DNA of 64,000 bases, from assembly GCF_002483315.1 (NCBI RefSeq), contig NZ_DLHR01000015.1, positions 44,861 through 108,860 on the forward strand, given 5' to 3'. Source of the stretch: Flavobacterium sp. UBA7663. Lineage in GTDB: Bacteria > Bacteroidota > Bacteroidia > Flavobacteriales > Flavobacteriaceae. The notes beneath the pieces are model-generated. The model ran no database searches. It had not been told where the DNA came from and worked only from the letters and a program-made list of their open reading frames with translations. The first letter of the stretch is position 1. Every line of letters starts with the position of its first letter. Below are positions 25,669 to 34,722 of this stretch, piece by piece. The position numbers and the translations under genes are program-made.

Positions 25669-26466
25669 ATGAAAGAATTACCAAAATGTTCCTTAGTTAC
25701 ACCAACATATAATTGGCCCGAAGCGCTTGAATTATTACTTTTAAGCATTACTAAACAAACTGTTTTACCCAATGAAGTAATTGTTGCTGATGATGGTTCA
25801 AAAGAGGAAACTCGTTTGTTAATTGAGCGCTTTCAAAAATCATTTCCTGTTCCGTTAATTCACGTTTGGCATGAAGATAATGGCAATCAAAAGCCAAAAA
25901 TCATGAATAAAGCCATTGCGCAAGCTAAATACGAATACATCGTAGAAATTGATGGCGATATCATTATGCATCCTGATTTTGTAAAAGATCATTTAACTTA
26001 TGCTGAAAAAGGGGTTTATTTATTTGGTTCACGAGTAAATATTCAAAAATCAATTTTAGAAAGTATTTTCAAGAACAAAACTACTTCGTTTCATTTCTTT
26101 TCCATAGGAATTAAAAAACGTGGAAGAACATTACGAATTCCATTCTTTATGAATTCTGCTAAACTTCACGACAAACGTTCTTCAAAACTTAGAGGTTGTA
26201 ACATGTCGTTTTGGAAAGAAGATTTCATTAAAGTAAATGGTTTTAATGAAGGTTTAGTAGGTTGGGGAGTTGATGATTCTGAGTTAATTCAACGTATTCA
26301 CAATATCGGAATTCAAGGAAAACGATTAAAAAATGTTGGAATTGCTTATCATATCTACCATAAAGAACAAGACAAGAGTCACATTCATTTGAACAATGCT
26401 ATTGAAGATGAAGTAAGAGAAAAAAAGATAACTTTTGTTGAAAAAGGTGTGAATCAGTATTTATAG
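25669..26466 (+). CDS. Glycosyltransferase family 2 with a galactosyltransferase-type C-terminus
   Basis: A 265-residue GT-A enzyme. CSLVTPTYNWPEALELLLLS and VADDGSKEE are the donor-site strands, EIDGDIIMHPDF the metal motif, and GLVGWGVDDSELIQRIHNIG the C-terminal acceptor segment with a W-G-x-D/E-D signature. It is paralogous to the gene at 23978. It is divergent from the Kdo-kinase operon and overlaps the convergent GT4 gene by 6 bases. It probably adds a sugar to the LPS core or a surface glycan. Confidence 0.85.
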   Translation: MKELPKCSLVTPTYNWPEALELLLLSITKQTVLPNEVIVADDGSKEETRLLIERFQKSFPVPLIHVWHEDNGNQKPKIMNKAIAQAKYEYIVEIDGDIIMHPDFVKDHLTYAEKGVYLFGSRVNIQKSILESIFKNKTTSFHFFSIGIKKRGRTLRIPFFMNSAKLHDKRSSKLRGCNMSFWKEDFIKVNGFNEGLVGWGVDDSELIQRIHNIGIQGKRLKNVGIAYHIYHKEQDKSHIHLNNAIEDEVREKKITFVEKGVNQYL

Positions 26467-27567
26467 TTTCATTACTCTAAGGTATTCTTCTTTTGTTTGC
26501 TTAGCAATATTTTCTGCATTGAAATCATTTTGAATAATTGCTTTACTTTTTACAACAAACTCAGACCTTAAGCTTTCATCACCTAAGAGAGTTAAAACTC
26601 TAGTAGCCAATTGCTTGAAATCTTTCACTGGAGCAATGAAACCATTTTTTCCATCTTGAATAACATCTGGAACCACTCCAACTTGAGTTGAAACAACCGG
26701 AGTTCCCAGTAGCATGGCTTCTAAAACAGACGTTGGTCCGCCTTCCCTTTGTGATGTCATTAAAAAAGTGTCAAATTGTGGAACTAATGAAGAAGCATTC
26801 TCGATTTTATCTGTGAAGATTATTACATCTTCCAGTCCTTTATCTTTTACTAGTTGTTTTAATCCAGGCGTATTTTTTGTGAATTCGCCAATTTGGATAA
26901 ACTTAATGTCTTTGCGGTTTAGCTTATTAACTACTTCGTCAACAACATTTATGAACGTTGGCAAATCTTTTGCATTGGAATGATTGGCTATATTTCCAAC
27001 AACTTTAAGCCCTGAATCAATTTTGTAGGTTTCTCTTATATCTAAAACCGGTTTCAAATTTAATATTTCCATCGAAACACAATCGTGAACTACTACTGTT
27101 TTGCTTTTTGCTTTTTCGTTTAAAATTTTACCTAAATCCCTTTTAACAGAATTAGAAACACAAATAATTGAAGCTAGTCCTTTAAAATTATATTTTAAAT
27201 TACTTAAGAAGCTACTGCTAGTTCCCATTCCTTTTTTTGAAAAAACAGTTTTGGTTTTAATACCAAATAGAATTTTTGCAATTACATAAAAAGTAAGCGA
27301 ATCACTTGTATGTAAGTGTATTATATTTGGATGAAAATCTTTAATTACATTCTTTAGTAAAGAATAATTTCTTAGTTTATTTAATTTTCTATCTTTGACG
27401 CCGATAAATGAAATTGATTTTTTAGCGCATTGACTTTCTAATACCGAATCTTCAATACCAAAAACTAAATTTTCAACTTCATTTTTTTCTAATTCGGGTA
27501 AAATATACATCATCTGTTGCTCATTGCCACCCCATCCTTTTGCTCCAGATATATGTAATATTTTCAT
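26461..27567 (-). CDS. Glycosyltransferase family 4
   Basis: A 368-residue GT-B enzyme. The N-terminal domain has ILHISGAKGWGGNEQQMM with the glycine-rich acceptor loop; the C-terminal domain has FLMTSQREGGPTSVLEAMLLG, containing the E-x7-E retaining-enzyme motif that binds the sugar nucleotide. The donor is unknown. The 5' leader is an unusual TTGATTTTGATTTTGATT tract. The 3' end overlaps the convergent GT2 gene by 6 bases. Confidence 0.88.
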   Translation of the reverse strand: MKILHISGAKGWGGNEQQMMYILPELEKNEVENLVFGIEDSVLESQCAKKSISFIGVKDRKLNKLRNYSLLKNVIKDFHPNIIHLHTSDSLTFYVIAKILFGIKTKTVFSKKGMGTSSSFLSNLKYNFKGLASIICVSNSVKRDLGKILNEKAKSKTVVVHDCVSMEILNLKPVLDIRETYKIDSGLKVVGNIANHSNAKDLPTFINVVDEVVNKLNRKDIKFIQIGEFTKNTPGLKQLVKDKGLEDVIIFTDKIENASSLVPQFDTFLMTSQREGGPTSVLEAMLLGTPVVSTQVGVVPDVIQDGKNGFIAPVKDFKQLATRVLTLLGDESLRSEFVVKSKAIIQNDFNAENIAKQTKEEYLRVMKL

Positions 27568-27571
27568 TGAA

Positions 27572-27601
27572 TTTGATTTTGATTTTGATTGATTGATTTT
27601 G
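27572..27601. repeat. Short tandem repeat upstream of the GT4 gene
   Basis: About 30 bases of TTGATT/TTGATTTTG units lie immediately upstream of the minus-strand GT4 start codon. The period is about 4-6 bases. It is outside the coding region, so slippage would change the leader or promoter spacing rather than the frame. Confidence 0.5.
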
Positions 27602-27671
27602 TAAAATTATATAAATTAAAAATTAAAATAAAAAAATTGCATTTTATTTAACTTACGATAGTAAACAACAA

Positions 27672-28568
27672 ATGGATTTATCAATAATAATAATTAACTA
27701 CAATACGAGTAAATATACTATAAATTGTATAGAGAGTATTGTAAACACTATTTCTGATAGCGTTAGTTACGAAATAATTCTTGTTGATAATTGTTCTGAA
27801 ATTACTGATCTCCAAAACTTAGAAGAGCAAATAAAAAAATACAATCACTTAAAGTTAATTAAAAATCCAACAAATAGTGGTTTTGGTGGTGGAAATACAG
27901 TTGGATCATCTGAAGCTAATGGAAAGTTTTTAGCCTTTGTTAATAACGACACTCTTCTACAAAACGATTGTTTTTCTATTTTAATTAATGCAATGGAATC
28001 AAATCCTAGTTATGGCGTTTGTAGTCCACAATCATTTAAAGAAAATGGTGATTTTTTACCTACAATTGATCATTTTACTTCACCGAGTAAAGAATTATTT
28101 GGAAGAGCTTTTCTAGAATTTATAAACCCAAAAAGATATCCAAAAAGAAAACAAATATATTCTAAACCTCAAAGAGGTCAATTTGTTAGCGGAAGTTTTA
28201 TGGTATTTAGAAAAGAAGATTTTGATAAAATTGGAGGATTTGACACTAAAATCTTCTTATACCAAGAGGAAACAGATATTTGCAAAAGATTATTAAAAAT
28301 TAACAAATACGCTTATTTAATTCCGGAAGCTAAATTTATTCATTTTCACGGCGCTAGTACAAAAAAATCGATTGCTATAAAGACGGAATTAAAACTTTCA
28401 ACACTTTACGTTATCAAAAAACATTATGGTTGGTGGGCTCATAAATTAATTTTATTGTTTTTCATAGTAAAATATTTTATCCGAAGTTTTTTTAAACCTG
28501 AATATTGGAATATTTTCAAAGTTTTAATAAAAGGTGGTCAATTGAATCATTCGCTTCTAAAAAAATAA
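27672..28568 (+). CDS. Glycosyltransferase family 2 (rhamnosyltransferase-like)
   Basis: A 298-residue GT-A enzyme. LSIIIINYNTSKYTINCIES and VDNCSEITD form the donor site, NSGFGGGN is a family signature, NNDTLL gives the metal motif, and FLYQEETDICKRLLK carries the catalytic-base segment. The C-terminal 50 residues have a hydrophobic stretch. This layout is common in dTDP-rhamnose-type transferases of O-antigen and exopolysaccharide loci; the donor is inferred only by class. It heads a two-gene unit with the GT4 gene 12 bases downstream. DNA from here on is notably AT-rich. Confidence 0.85.
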   Translation: MDLSIIIINYNTSKYTINCIESIVNTISDSVSYEIILVDNCSEITDLQNLEEQIKKYNHLKLIKNPTNSGFGGGNTVGSSEANGKFLAFVNNDTLLQNDCFSILINAMESNPSYGVCSPQSFKENGDFLPTIDHFTSPSKELFGRAFLEFINPKRYPKRKQIYSKPQRGQFVSGSFMVFRKEDFDKIGGFDTKIFLYQEETDICKRLLKINKYAYLIPEAKFIHFHGASTKKSIAIKTELKLSTLYVIKKHYGWWAHKLILLFFIVKYFIRSFFKPEYWNIFKVLIKGGQLNHSLLKK

Positions 28569-28580
28569 TTAAAATTTAAA

Positions 28581-29654
28581 ATGAAAAAAAGTATTGTTTT
28601 TGTTAGTAACAGTCTTCCAACATTCGATAAAGATTCAGGAGCTAATCGATTAAAAGAGATTATTGAAGAGTTTCTTAACGCTAATTTTGAATGCTATTTT
28701 CTAACTAACGAAAACGATTCTAGAAGTAAATATTGGTGTTATTTCTCCGAGATTGGTGTTGCAATATTAAATGTTTCAGAAATTGAGAAAATTCAATCTT
28801 TAAAAAATGTTGACTATGTTTGGTTTAATGGTCCGAATTCATTTAAAAAAAATCTGAATTTTGTTTCTCAGCATTTACCTAAATCAAAAATCATCTATGA
28901 TATGGTAGATGTTCATTTTTTACGATACAAAAGATCACTACTATTAAATCCGTTTAAAATTTCGGATTACAAAAGGTATTTCAAATACAAAAAAATTGAA
29001 ACTAAATTAATTCAGAATGCCTCAATTGTTGTTGCAATTTCTGAGAAAGAAAAAGAATTAATTAGTAAATATGTATCGCCAGAAAAAGTAATTACTATTT
29101 CAAACATTCATTATCCAAAAGTTAGTAAAGCTGAAATTCCAACTTTTAGCCAAAGACAAAATATTTTATTTATAGGTTCAAAACACACCCCAAATATTGA
29201 TGCTATTTACTTTCTTTACAATGAAGTTATGCCTAAAGTTTGGAAAACTAATAAAGATATAAAAGTGCAAATTATTGGAGATGTTGCTGAAGAAATCAAA
29301 GGAATTTCACATCCCATGTTTGAATTTTTAGGTTATGTTCCGAATGTTGAATCTTACTTTTTGAATAGTAAATTAATGGTTGCTCCTTTGCGATATGGTG
29401 CAGGTGTAAAAGGTAAAATTGGTCAAGCATTTGAATATTATTTACCCGTTATCACAACAGATATTGGTGCAGAAGGGATGAATTTAACAAATAATCATCA
29501 TGCCATAATAACCAACCATTCTACTGAATTTGCCAATAAAATTATTGAACTTTATGAAAACGAAGAGCTTTGGCAAAAATTAAGCAATGCGAGTGAAGAT
29601 AGTTTAAAACCATTTTCAAAAGAACATTTGCGAAATGTAATTCGATCTATTTAA
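28581..29654 (+). CDS. Glycosyltransferase family 4 (Glyco_trans_1_4 type)
   Basis: A 357-residue GT-B enzyme. KKSIVFVSNSLPTFDKDSGA starts the acceptor domain; ILFIGSKHTPNIDAIYFL and VAPLRYGAGVKGKIGQAFEY mark the donor domain, and TDIGAEGMNL follows. This glycine-rich G-x-G-x-K-x-K signature is shared with the next GT4 gene at 29647. Donor and acceptor are unknown. Its last 8 bases overlap that gene on the opposite strand. Confidence 0.85.
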   Translation: MKKSIVFVSNSLPTFDKDSGANRLKEIIEEFLNANFECYFLTNENDSRSKYWCYFSEIGVAILNVSEIEKIQSLKNVDYVWFNGPNSFKKNLNFVSQHLPKSKIIYDMVDVHFLRYKRSLLLNPFKISDYKRYFKYKKIETKLIQNASIVVAISEKEKELISKYVSPEKVITISNIHYPKVSKAEIPTFSQRQNILFIGSKHTPNIDAIYFLYNEVMPKVWKTNKDIKVQIIGDVAEEIKGISHPMFEFLGYVPNVESYFLNSKLMVAPLRYGAGVKGKIGQAFEYYLPVITTDIGAEGMNLTNNHHAIITNHSTEFANKIIELYENEELWQKLSNASEDSLKPFSKEHLRNVIRSI

Positions 29655-30780
29655 AAACGTTATCTAACGCTGAATAAACCGATTCTACTGATAAATAATT
29701 GACAAAGAAATTTTTAGACAATGTTTGTTGTTGCTGGTAAAAGTATTCATCCGTTAGCATCTGTTCAATATATTTTGCAAAAATTGCAGCATCTTCTGTT
29801 ACTAAACATCCATTATTAGTTTTGTTTATTAATCCATCAATTCCTCTTGGATTACAAACAACAGGCAAACCAAAAGAAAGCGCTTCAACCACTTTAATTT
29901 TAAGTCCAGTCCCAGATAACATTGGACAAATTGCGACTCTTGATTCGCTGTAAACTTGATTCAAATCTTCAACAAAATGCATTTTAGTAACATTTGGAAG
30001 TTCAGGAATATGTTCATTTATCTTTCCAACAACGCAGATTGACAGATTAGGATTTAATTTAGGATAAACTTCTTCAAAAAACCATTTTGCCGATTTCACA
30101 TTGTGTTCATTACTACTAGCAACATAAACCAAATCATATTTTTTTGTACTATTCAATTGAAATTTAGCTTCCAAAGTATGTGGAATCGTGATTACATCAC
30201 TTGAAACAAATTGCGAAAAAATATAATTTTCATCTGAGGAAATGACCCAAACTTTTTGAAACAAATTCAATAATTCAATTTCTTTGTTAAAATACTTACC
30301 CAAGTTAAATCGCTTTTGATTTTGAAACTGCGAAGTCAAAAAATCATGAGTATCAATTATTAGCTTAGCATTTTTTAAATGTTTATTTTTTCTAATTAAT
30401 TCAGCCCAATAAGCATACGAAATAACAATGTAATCATATTGATTGTCTTTCAAAATTTTTGAAAACTGTGTTTTATGACCAAATCTTGTTCTATCAAAAT
30501 CTCTAATTCTTCCTTTTAATTTGTTTGGGATTGCATAGGAAAACAAGTAAGCAAAAGTTTTAGAAATACGTTTATCTTTTTTTAAAAGAAAGCCATTATC
30601 TATCAAATCAGCTTTTTTAATTGATTCTAAATCAACTTCAGAAAATGACTTTGAAGCAATTCCTATATAATCAATTTCATGATTCTTACTTTTGAAATAT
30701 TGTAGCAAAGCAAATGCTCTGGCATTATTTCCTTGATTTAAAACAAACGGATTTTCAGGATAGAAATAAAGTATTTTCAT
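29647..30780 (-). CDS. Glycosyltransferase family 4
   Basis: A 377-residue GT-B enzyme. ILYFYPENPFVLNQGNNARA begins the acceptor domain; YVASSNEHNVKSAKWFFEEV and CPMLSGTGLKIKVVEALSFG belong to the donor domain, and NPRGIDGLI follows. It has the same architecture as the convergent GT4 gene at 28581 but only moderate similarity. It is monocistronic on the minus strand and divergent from the GT2 gene at 30937. Confidence 0.85.
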   Translation of the reverse strand: MKILYFYPENPFVLNQGNNARAFALLQYFKSKNHEIDYIGIASKSFSEVDLESIKKADLIDNGFLLKKDKRISKTFAYLFSYAIPNKLKGRIRDFDRTRFGHKTQFSKILKDNQYDYIVISYAYWAELIRKNKHLKNAKLIIDTHDFLTSQFQNQKRFNLGKYFNKEIELLNLFQKVWVISSDENYIFSQFVSSDVITIPHTLEAKFQLNSTKKYDLVYVASSNEHNVKSAKWFFEEVYPKLNPNLSICVVGKINEHIPELPNVTKMHFVEDLNQVYSESRVAICPMLSGTGLKIKVVEALSFGLPVVCNPRGIDGLINKTNNGCLVTEDAAIFAKYIEQMLTDEYFYQQQQTLSKNFFVNYLSVESVYSALDNVFK

Positions 30781-30906
30781 TAGGCGTTTACATATTTTTA
30801 ATTAAACTACATTCAATAAATTTAGTATCATTTGTAAAATAAATGTAAATATAATAATTGTTAATTTTAGAACTCAACACGAGTATTTAATATTTAAAAA
30901 TAATGA

Positions 30907-30914
30907 TATATTTG
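30907..30914 (+). promoter_or_regulatory. -7 box of the GT2 gene
   Basis: TATATTTG, perfect match, 22 bases before the ATG at 30937. The -33 region is AT-rich and unclear. Confidence 0.45.
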
Positions 30915-30936
30915 TTCGATTAAAATAGTGCATAAT

Positions 30937-32034
30937 ATGAAACCATCTATTTCGATTATTGTCCCTTGTTTTAATGGAGAATCATTTATAAAAAACACAA
31001 TAAGCTCAATAAAACATCAAACCTTTGGCGAATGGGAATGTATAATAATTGATGATGGAAGTAAAGATAAGAGTAAAAAAATTATTAATGATGAAATAAA
31101 TAACGATAATAGGTTTCATTTTGTTTCTCAAGAAAATAAAGGACTATCAAGCACAAGAAATTACGGAATTAATCTCGCAAAGGGTGATTATATATTCTTT
31201 TTAGATTCAGATGATAGTATGCCCGAAAATGCTTTGACTGACTTATTTCATGTTATTGAATCAAATAAAAACATCGATATTGTTGTTGGTCAAACTCTTT
31301 GCACAAATGGTCAAGAATTTAAACCAGTTAGCCATCTTTTAAATGAATGGCCAAAAAATAAATTACTTCATAATGTTGAAGATAATTTAATTGAATATAT
31401 GATTGAAAAAAGCACAACTTGTATTGCGCAAAATCGTTTGTATCGTTTGAATTTTTTAAAAAATAATGATTTGCTCTTTTACAATGGTATTTTGCATGAA
31501 GATGTATTATGGTATTTTGAAACTATGTTATTAGCTAATACTTTTTTTTGTTCAGAAAAAACAACTTACTATTATAATATAAATAATAACACCGCAATAA
31601 CAAAAAACATTAAACAAAAGAACATTTTTGATTACATAACGATAATTGAACAAATTTATGAAAAGTACTATCTAAAATGTAATAACAAAAAAACAAAGGA
31701 CTTGATTGGAGTATATATCATTTTTTTAAAAATTCAAATGCTGGAATTAATTAATCGATGTGCTAATCTTGACAAAAAAGAAACATTTGATAAAATAAAA
31801 ACTTGCTTTAACAAAACAATCGTAGAAAGAAAGGTTGTTAAACTAAATAAGAAAATTGAAAAAAAAATTTTTATCTTTAATTATATTATAAATTATAAAA
31901 ATGAAAAATCAGTTTTTCTATTAAACTTTTATGGCAATAGAAATTTTATTTTAAAATTACTTTTTAAAGTATATAAATTTATTTTTCAAAATTCATTCAA
32001 TAAAATAAACAACAACTATTATAAAATAGCATAA
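30937..32034 (+). CDS. Glycosyltransferase family 2
   Basis: A 365-residue GT-A enzyme. PSISIIVPCFNGESFIKNTI, IDDGSKDKSKKI and FLDSDDSMPENAL (DxD) are the donor-site motifs; LHEDVLWYFE near residue 190 supplies the catalytic acid segment. The lysine-rich, AT-biased C-terminal third is hard to classify. The frame could start at GTG 30928, but the ATG at 30937 gives the conventional MKPSISIIVPCFN. It is followed after 51 bases by the pyruvyl transferase gene, probably in one transcript. Confidence 0.85.
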   Translation: MKPSISIIVPCFNGESFIKNTISSIKHQTFGEWECIIIDDGSKDKSKKIINDEINNDNRFHFVSQENKGLSSTRNYGINLAKGDYIFFLDSDDSMPENALTDLFHVIESNKNIDIVVGQTLCTNGQEFKPVSHLLNEWPKNKLLHNVEDNLIEYMIEKSTTCIAQNRLYRLNFLKNNDLLFYNGILHEDVLWYFETMLLANTFFCSEKTTYYYNINNNTAITKNIKQKNIFDYITIIEQIYEKYYLKCNNKKTKDLIGVYIIFLKIQMLELINRCANLDKKETFDKIKTCFNKTIVERKVVKLNKKIEKKIFIFNYIINYKNEKSVFLLNFYGNRNFILKLLFKVYKFIFQNSFNKINNNYYKIA

Positions 32035-32085
32035 TTTAAAATATTTATCTATTTTCACTCAGAACAAAAAATAAAAAACTTAAGC

Positions 32086-33105
32086 ATGAAGGAAGCTTTA
32101 TTAAAATATGATTTTACAGATAACGGATTAAACATTGGTGATTACATTCAAAGTTTAGCTGCTAAACAATTTTTAAACAACCAAGATCCTATTTTAATTA
32201 GTAGAGAAGCTTTAAATGAATACGATGGAGAACAAGTGAAACTAATAATGAATGGTTGGTTTCTAATGAATGGAGAAAACTTTCCTCCATCAGAAAAAAT
32301 AACGCCTTTATTAGTTTCGCATCACATCAATACTTCTGTTCATTCCCATTTTAGAAAAGAAGAAGTTGTCAATTTTTATAAAAAAAACGAACCTGTTGGA
32401 TGTAGAGACTACTTTACTTTAGAGTTTTTAGAAAGTTTAGGAGTAAAATGTTATTACACAGGTTGTCTTACCTTAACATTATCAGAAAAATATAGTTCAA
32501 ACGAAAAAAACGATAATATTTACTTTGTTGATCCAAGATATAAAAAAGCGAGAGGTTTGGTAGATCAATTAATTCGTTTGTATTTATTGATAACAAAATT
32601 TAATACTATTAGTGTTATTCGTTCCAGATACATAAGATATAATAACAAAAAAAGTTGGAGAAAAACTTTAGATTTTTATCGTTCATTTTCACAACTATTT
32701 GATGATGAAGTTTTAAAAAAAGCTATCTATGTAAAACATTACATGCCTGCTAATAAATTTAATAATGATACCGAAATATTTACTTATGGTGAAGAATTAT
32801 TAAGAAAATATGCTTCGGCAAAATATGTAGTTACATCTAGAATTCACTGCGCCTTACCAAGTTTATCTTTAGGAACTCCTACGTTGTATATTGACATTCC
32901 AAACGACCACAACGTAAGTTCTTGTAGACTAAATGGAATTAAAGAATTTTTCCACATTATCCATACAAACGGAAATAGATTATCTTGTGATTTATTAAAA
33001 AATGGCCAAAAATTTAATTTAAAATCAGCATTTAAAAATAAAGATGATTTTAAAGTTATAAGAGATAACATTAAAGAAACAGCAATTAACTTTATGAAAA
33101 AATAA
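32086..33105 (+). CDS. Polysaccharide pyruvyl transferase family protein
   Basis: A 339-residue GT-B-like enzyme of the family that transfers pyruvate from phosphoenolpyruvate to make a ketal on a sugar. Seen: NGLNIGDYIQSLAAKQFL at the N-terminus (typical N-x-G-D-x-x-x), PVGCRDYFTLEFLESLGV (the G-C-R-D segment), and VVTSRIHCALPSLSLGTPTLYI (S-R-x-H substrate-binding motif). It would place a negative charge on a surface glycan. It is the last plus-strand glycan gene and converges on a QueC-like gene 27 bases away. Confidence 0.85.
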   Translation: MKEALLKYDFTDNGLNIGDYIQSLAAKQFLNNQDPILISREALNEYDGEQVKLIMNGWFLMNGENFPPSEKITPLLVSHHINTSVHSHFRKEEVVNFYKKNEPVGCRDYFTLEFLESLGVKCYYTGCLTLTLSEKYSSNEKNDNIYFVDPRYKKARGLVDQLIRLYLLITKFNTISVIRSRYIRYNNKKSWRKTLDFYRSFSQLFDDEVLKKAIYVKHYMPANKFNNDTEIFTYGEELLRKYASAKYVVTSRIHCALPSLSLGTPTLYIDIPNDHNVSSCRLNGIKEFFHIIHTNGNRLSCDLLKNGQKFNLKSAFKNKDDFKVIRDNIKETAINFMKK

Positions 33106-33132
33106 AATTTAAAATGGATAGATTATAGCTTT

Positions 33133-34404
33133 TTACAAGATATTTTTCACTTTCCAATATAGCCATTTATTTCTCATTTTATTTTTTAATCGTTTTATTT
33201 TAAATGTTTTACTAGGAAAATTTGCATTTATTTCATTAAATAATGAACTTATATGTAGTATTTTTTCTTTCTCTTCTTTTTGATTTTCAAAAACATAAAA
33301 TTCAATATCGTTTTTAATTTCTGAATCAATTTCTAGCCAAAAAGCATATTCTCTAAAACCGAATGATGAATTAGTTAGCTGTTTAATAATAAAATTATAT
33401 ACATCCTTGTCAACATTAAATCCAAAATCATTTGGGTTTTTGTTTTTTAAAATTAATGAGATAATCATTCTTAAACATTTTGCACATTTTCCACAATTTA
33501 AACCAGAAAAATTATGTTTATAACAAACCCTTAATGGAAATGTTTTATGCAAACTATCAACATGTTTAATAACAAATTCTGTTTTTTGAAATCTATTAAA
33601 CTCTTGTCCGTCATGAGTTACGGTTGTATTTCCAAATTTTATATGATTATCTAATTTAGAAGAACCCCAAATCATATCTTCTTTTTCATTAAGACTAGAA
33701 GCAATAAAAACATTTGAAAAACCATAATAATAGGCTAAAGGTGCTGTTGAAGCGGTTAAAACAATACCAAATTGCACCATAGTCCACCAATCTACATAAT
33801 TAAAGTAAATTAATTTTTCTATGTGACGGGTATGAAAATCACGAAAATTAGAAGCAATAAAATGCACTGGCAACCCAGTCAACAAAGAATTTTCATGATA
33901 AGAATTCCTTATCAAGTCCATTTTCTCAACGTTTCCTAATTCAATATCAGAACCTTGAATAGTAATTAAATCTAATTTTTTTTCTTTATGTTTTAAAAAA
34001 GTAGTCCAAGCATCTAAACCTCCGCTAAAAAGCATTGCCTCTTTATCAACAGCATAAGTGTTCTTTATACTTTTATTTACGATTAAATTTGAATTTTTTG
34101 CTAAAATTACAACATGTTCTTCTGCAAAACCTTTTTTTAAAATTTCTAAACATTCTAAAAAATTATCATCAATTTCATCAATTATAATGGTACATCCCGA
34201 AAACCAAGAAATAGTAATAAAATTAGCCAACCAAGGAATAGCTAAAATACTTTTAGGAATAGCACTTACCTCAAAATCATAAGTAACATATAACTTTTCT
34301 TTATTTTTAAAATAAATCTTTAAATCTGAACTATAACTGTAGTCATAAATTACTTTATTATTTTCTACCTTAATATCGTGAAGTTGAATTGTTGATTTTT
34401 TCAT
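33133..34404 (-). CDS. QueC-like PP-loop ATPase in a polysaccharide locus
   Basis: A 423-residue protein with an N-type ATP-pyrophosphatase core. The PP-loop reads LFSGGLDAWTTF (S127-G-G-L-D-A132; QueC and relatives have S-G-G-x-D-S). A zinc-type cluster C294-x9-C304-x2-C307-x2-C310 followed by R matches the C-terminal Cys4 site of QueC (7-cyano-7-deazaguanine synthase). The 120-residue N-terminal and 100-residue C-terminal extensions are not part of QueC. There are no other queuosine genes nearby. Members of this superfamily adenylate a carboxylate or carbonyl to form amides, nitriles or thio-groups, so it may modify a sugar or a small molecule used by this locus (inference). Confidence 0.7.
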   Translation of the reverse strand: MKKSTIQLHDIKVENNKVIYDYSYSSDLKIYFKNKEKLYVTYDFEVSAIPKSILAIPWLANFITISWFSGCTIIIDEIDDNFLECLEILKKGFAEEHVVILAKNSNLIVNKSIKNTYAVDKEAMLFSGGLDAWTTFLKHKEKKLDLITIQGSDIELGNVEKMDLIRNSYHENSLLTGLPVHFIASNFRDFHTRHIEKLIYFNYVDWWTMVQFGIVLTASTAPLAYYYGFSNVFIASSLNEKEDMIWGSSKLDNHIKFGNTTVTHDGQEFNRFQKTEFVIKHVDSLHKTFPLRVCYKHNFSGLNCGKCAKCLRMIISLILKNKNPNDFGFNVDKDVYNFIIKQLTNSSFGFREYAFWLEIDSEIKNDIEFYVFENQKEEKEKILHISSLFNEINANFPSKTFKIKRLKNKMRNKWLYWKVKNIL

Positions 34405-34429
34405 TATTTTAAATACTTCTTGTAAGTTT

Positions 34430-34437
34430 CAAAGATA
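34430..34437 (-). promoter_or_regulatory. -7 box of the QueC-like gene
   Basis: On the minus strand TATCTTTG, a perfect match, 26 bases before the ATG at 34404. No clear -33 box. Confidence 0.4.
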
Positions 34438-34643
34438 GAGATTACAATATTAAAATTTATAAATTAATAAAATTCAAATCATTTCTAAATACAAGAATAT
34501 CTAAAAAAGTACAATTCATCATTCAAGTAATAATAATAAAATATTTTTGATGAATATGTTTGTTTGTAATCGTAAATTTGTGAACAATTTTAGCACTTAG
34601 TTTTTTTTGAAATTTTATTTGAAATAGAAAAAAATATGAATAG

Positions 34644-34675
34644 ATTTTTTTACCTAAATATTTGGGTAAAAAAAT
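34644..34675. repeat. Perfect 11-bp inverted repeat before tsaC
   Basis: ATTTTTTTACC (34644-34654) and GGTAAAAAAAT (34665-34675) are exact complements around a 10-base loop. It has T-runs on both strands but only two G-C pairs, so it is a weak terminator. An operator is equally possible. It ends 48 bases before the tsaC ATG. Confidence 0.55.
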
Positions 34676-34722
34676 TAAAATTTGAATAATTACCTTTATT
34701 ATTTATTAAAGACAATTTTAAA

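Larger units (their letters stand above)
34405..34722. other. 318-bp AT-rich intergenic region
   Basis: No gene is visible. It holds the -7 box of the PP-loop gene, an isolated TAAATTTG on the plus strand (34573-34580), a perfect 11-bp inverted repeat (34644-34675), and TACCTTTA (34691-34698), a possible -7 box 25 bases before the tsaC ATG. A transcript from 34588 would give tsaC a long leader. Confidence 0.5.

Noticed and set aside
33133..34404. True QueC for queuosine synthesis
   Set aside because: The protein is far longer than QueC, has A instead of S in the PP-loop, and sits in a glycan locus without other queuosine genes.
34511..34519. ACAATTCAT, identical to the first LytTR half-site
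   Set aside because: No second half-site lies 12-13 bases away, so a single 9-base match in AT-rich DNA is probably chance.
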